Shown here piece by piece: positions 6,616 to 6,995 of a stretch of 6,995 nt of DNA (position 1 is its first letter; every line of letters starts with the position of its first letter). Origin of the DNA: Xanthobacteraceae bacterium (GTDB taxonomy: Bacteria > Pseudomonadota > Alphaproteobacteria > Rhizobiales > Xanthobacteraceae); NCBI GenBank assembly GCA_030039655.1, contig JASHVC010000419.1, positions 1-6,995 of the forward strand. Reading direction: 5' to 3'. The notes beneath the pieces were generated by a model that was not told the origin of the DNA, searched no databases, and worked only from the letters and a program-made list of their open reading frames with translations. Made by a program: the position numbers and the translations under genes.

Positions 6616-6650
6616 ACGGCGCGTTTCATCGAACTCCAGACCTCTCCTGA

Positions 6651-6655
6651 AAGGA
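6651..6655 (+). promoter_or_regulatory. Ribosome-binding site of the narK-like gene
   Basis: AAGGA ends 9 bases before ATG 6665, good spacing and sequence. It lies in a small possible hairpin AAGG-AAA-CCTT (6651-6661), only 4 bp, which probably has little effect. The 49-base nrtA-narK gap holds no promoter or terminator that I can recognise, so the two genes look co-transcribed. Confidence 0.6.
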
Positions 6656-6664
6656 AACCTTCGA

Positions 6665-6995
6665 ATGAGCACGCGCAACTCGAGCTGGATATCCGATTGG
6701 CGGCCAGAGGACACCGACTTTTGGAATTCCACGGGCAAATTTATTGCCCGGCGCAATCTGATCTGGTCGATCGTTGCCGAGCATCTCGGATTTTCGATCT
6801 GGCTGATCTGGAGCATCGTCGCAACGAAATTGCCGCAGGCCGGCTTCCACTACACGACCGATGAATTGTTTCAGCTCGTGGCGCTGCCGGGGCTGATCGG
6901 CTCGCTCATGCGGTTTCCCTACACGTTCGCAGTCACGACATTCGGCGGCCGTAACTGGACGATCTTCAGCGCATCGGTGCTGTTCATCCCGACGA
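6665..6995 (+). CDS. narK: NarK/NasA-type nitrate/nitrite MFS transporter, 3'-truncated by the window edge
   Basis: This is an inner-membrane major-facilitator protein of the nitrate/nitrite porter family, which imports nitrate by proton symport or exchanges nitrate for nitrite. Only the first 110 residues are in the window. The start, WISDWRPEDTDFWNSTGK then FIARRNLIWSI, is the characteristic NarK N terminus. TM1 is about 32-53, TM2 about 67-89, and TM3 begins near 98. LMRFPYTF carries R83 at the position of the substrate-binding arginine of E. coli NarK TM2, followed by the family block FGGRNWT. The ATG has a good ribosome-binding site. Sharing the nrtA leader, the gene should be under the same sigma-54 and NasT control. 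The fragment cannot tell an assimilatory transporter from a respiratory one; the context favours assimilation. Confidence 0.93.
   Translation, partial: MSTRNSSWISDWRPEDTDFWNSTGKFIARRNLIWSIVAEHLGFSIWLIWSIVATKLPQAGFHYTTDELFQLVALPGLIGSLMRFPYTFAVTTFGGRNWTIFSASVLFIPT

Overview
The window looks like chromosomal DNA of an alphaproteobacterium, most likely of the Rhizobiales/Hyphomicrobiales (Bradyrhizobium/Rhodopseudomonas-like). This rests on the high GC content, the CobS and CobT sequence types, a NasT-NasS pair, sigma-54 promoters, and a Tat-exported nitrate-binding protein. All genes lie on the plus strand. No tRNA, rRNA, CRISPR array, insertion sequence or prophage gene was seen.

Region 1 (1-2992) is a cobalamin block. 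It holds the C-terminal two thirds of cobS, a small GNAT acetyltransferase inserted 10 nt downstream, and full-length cobT starting in a TGATG overlap with the GNAT gene. CobS and CobT are the AAA+ and VWA subunits of the aerobic cobaltochelatase, which insert Co2+ into the corrin ring together with CobN (not in the window).

Region 2 (2993-4968) is the nitrate-sensing operon nasT-nasS. A near-consensus sigma-54 promoter (3073-3089) precedes nasT, a receiver-ANTAR RNA-binding antiterminator. nasS, a cytoplasmic NrtA-like nitrate/nitrite sensor, overlaps nasT by ATGA.

Region 3 (4969-6995) is a nitrate uptake operon that NasT probably controls. A second sigma-54 promoter (5096-5112) would give a leader starting near 5123. 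The leader holds two adjacent hairpins with six-base loops, AATGAT and AGCGCC, both with A at loop position 1 and G at position 4, which is the ANTAR-target signature. The second hairpin is mutually exclusive with a GC-rich intrinsic terminator (5174-5238). Next come nrtA (Tat-exported nitrate-binding protein) and the start of a NarK-type nitrate/nitrite MFS transporter, cut by the window edge. No ABC permease or ATPase gene separates them.

Inferred circuit: nitrogen limitation (NtrC with sigma-54) starts transcription of both operons. Nitrate or nitrite binding to NasS frees NasT, which stabilises the double-hexaloop RNA, blocks the terminator and lets transcription enter nrtA-narK. The mechanism is known for NasST systems; here the regulator, its RNA target and the target operon all fall within about 3.5 kb. 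I did not find a clearly novel system. The least explained gene is the GNAT acetyltransferase between cobS and cobT.
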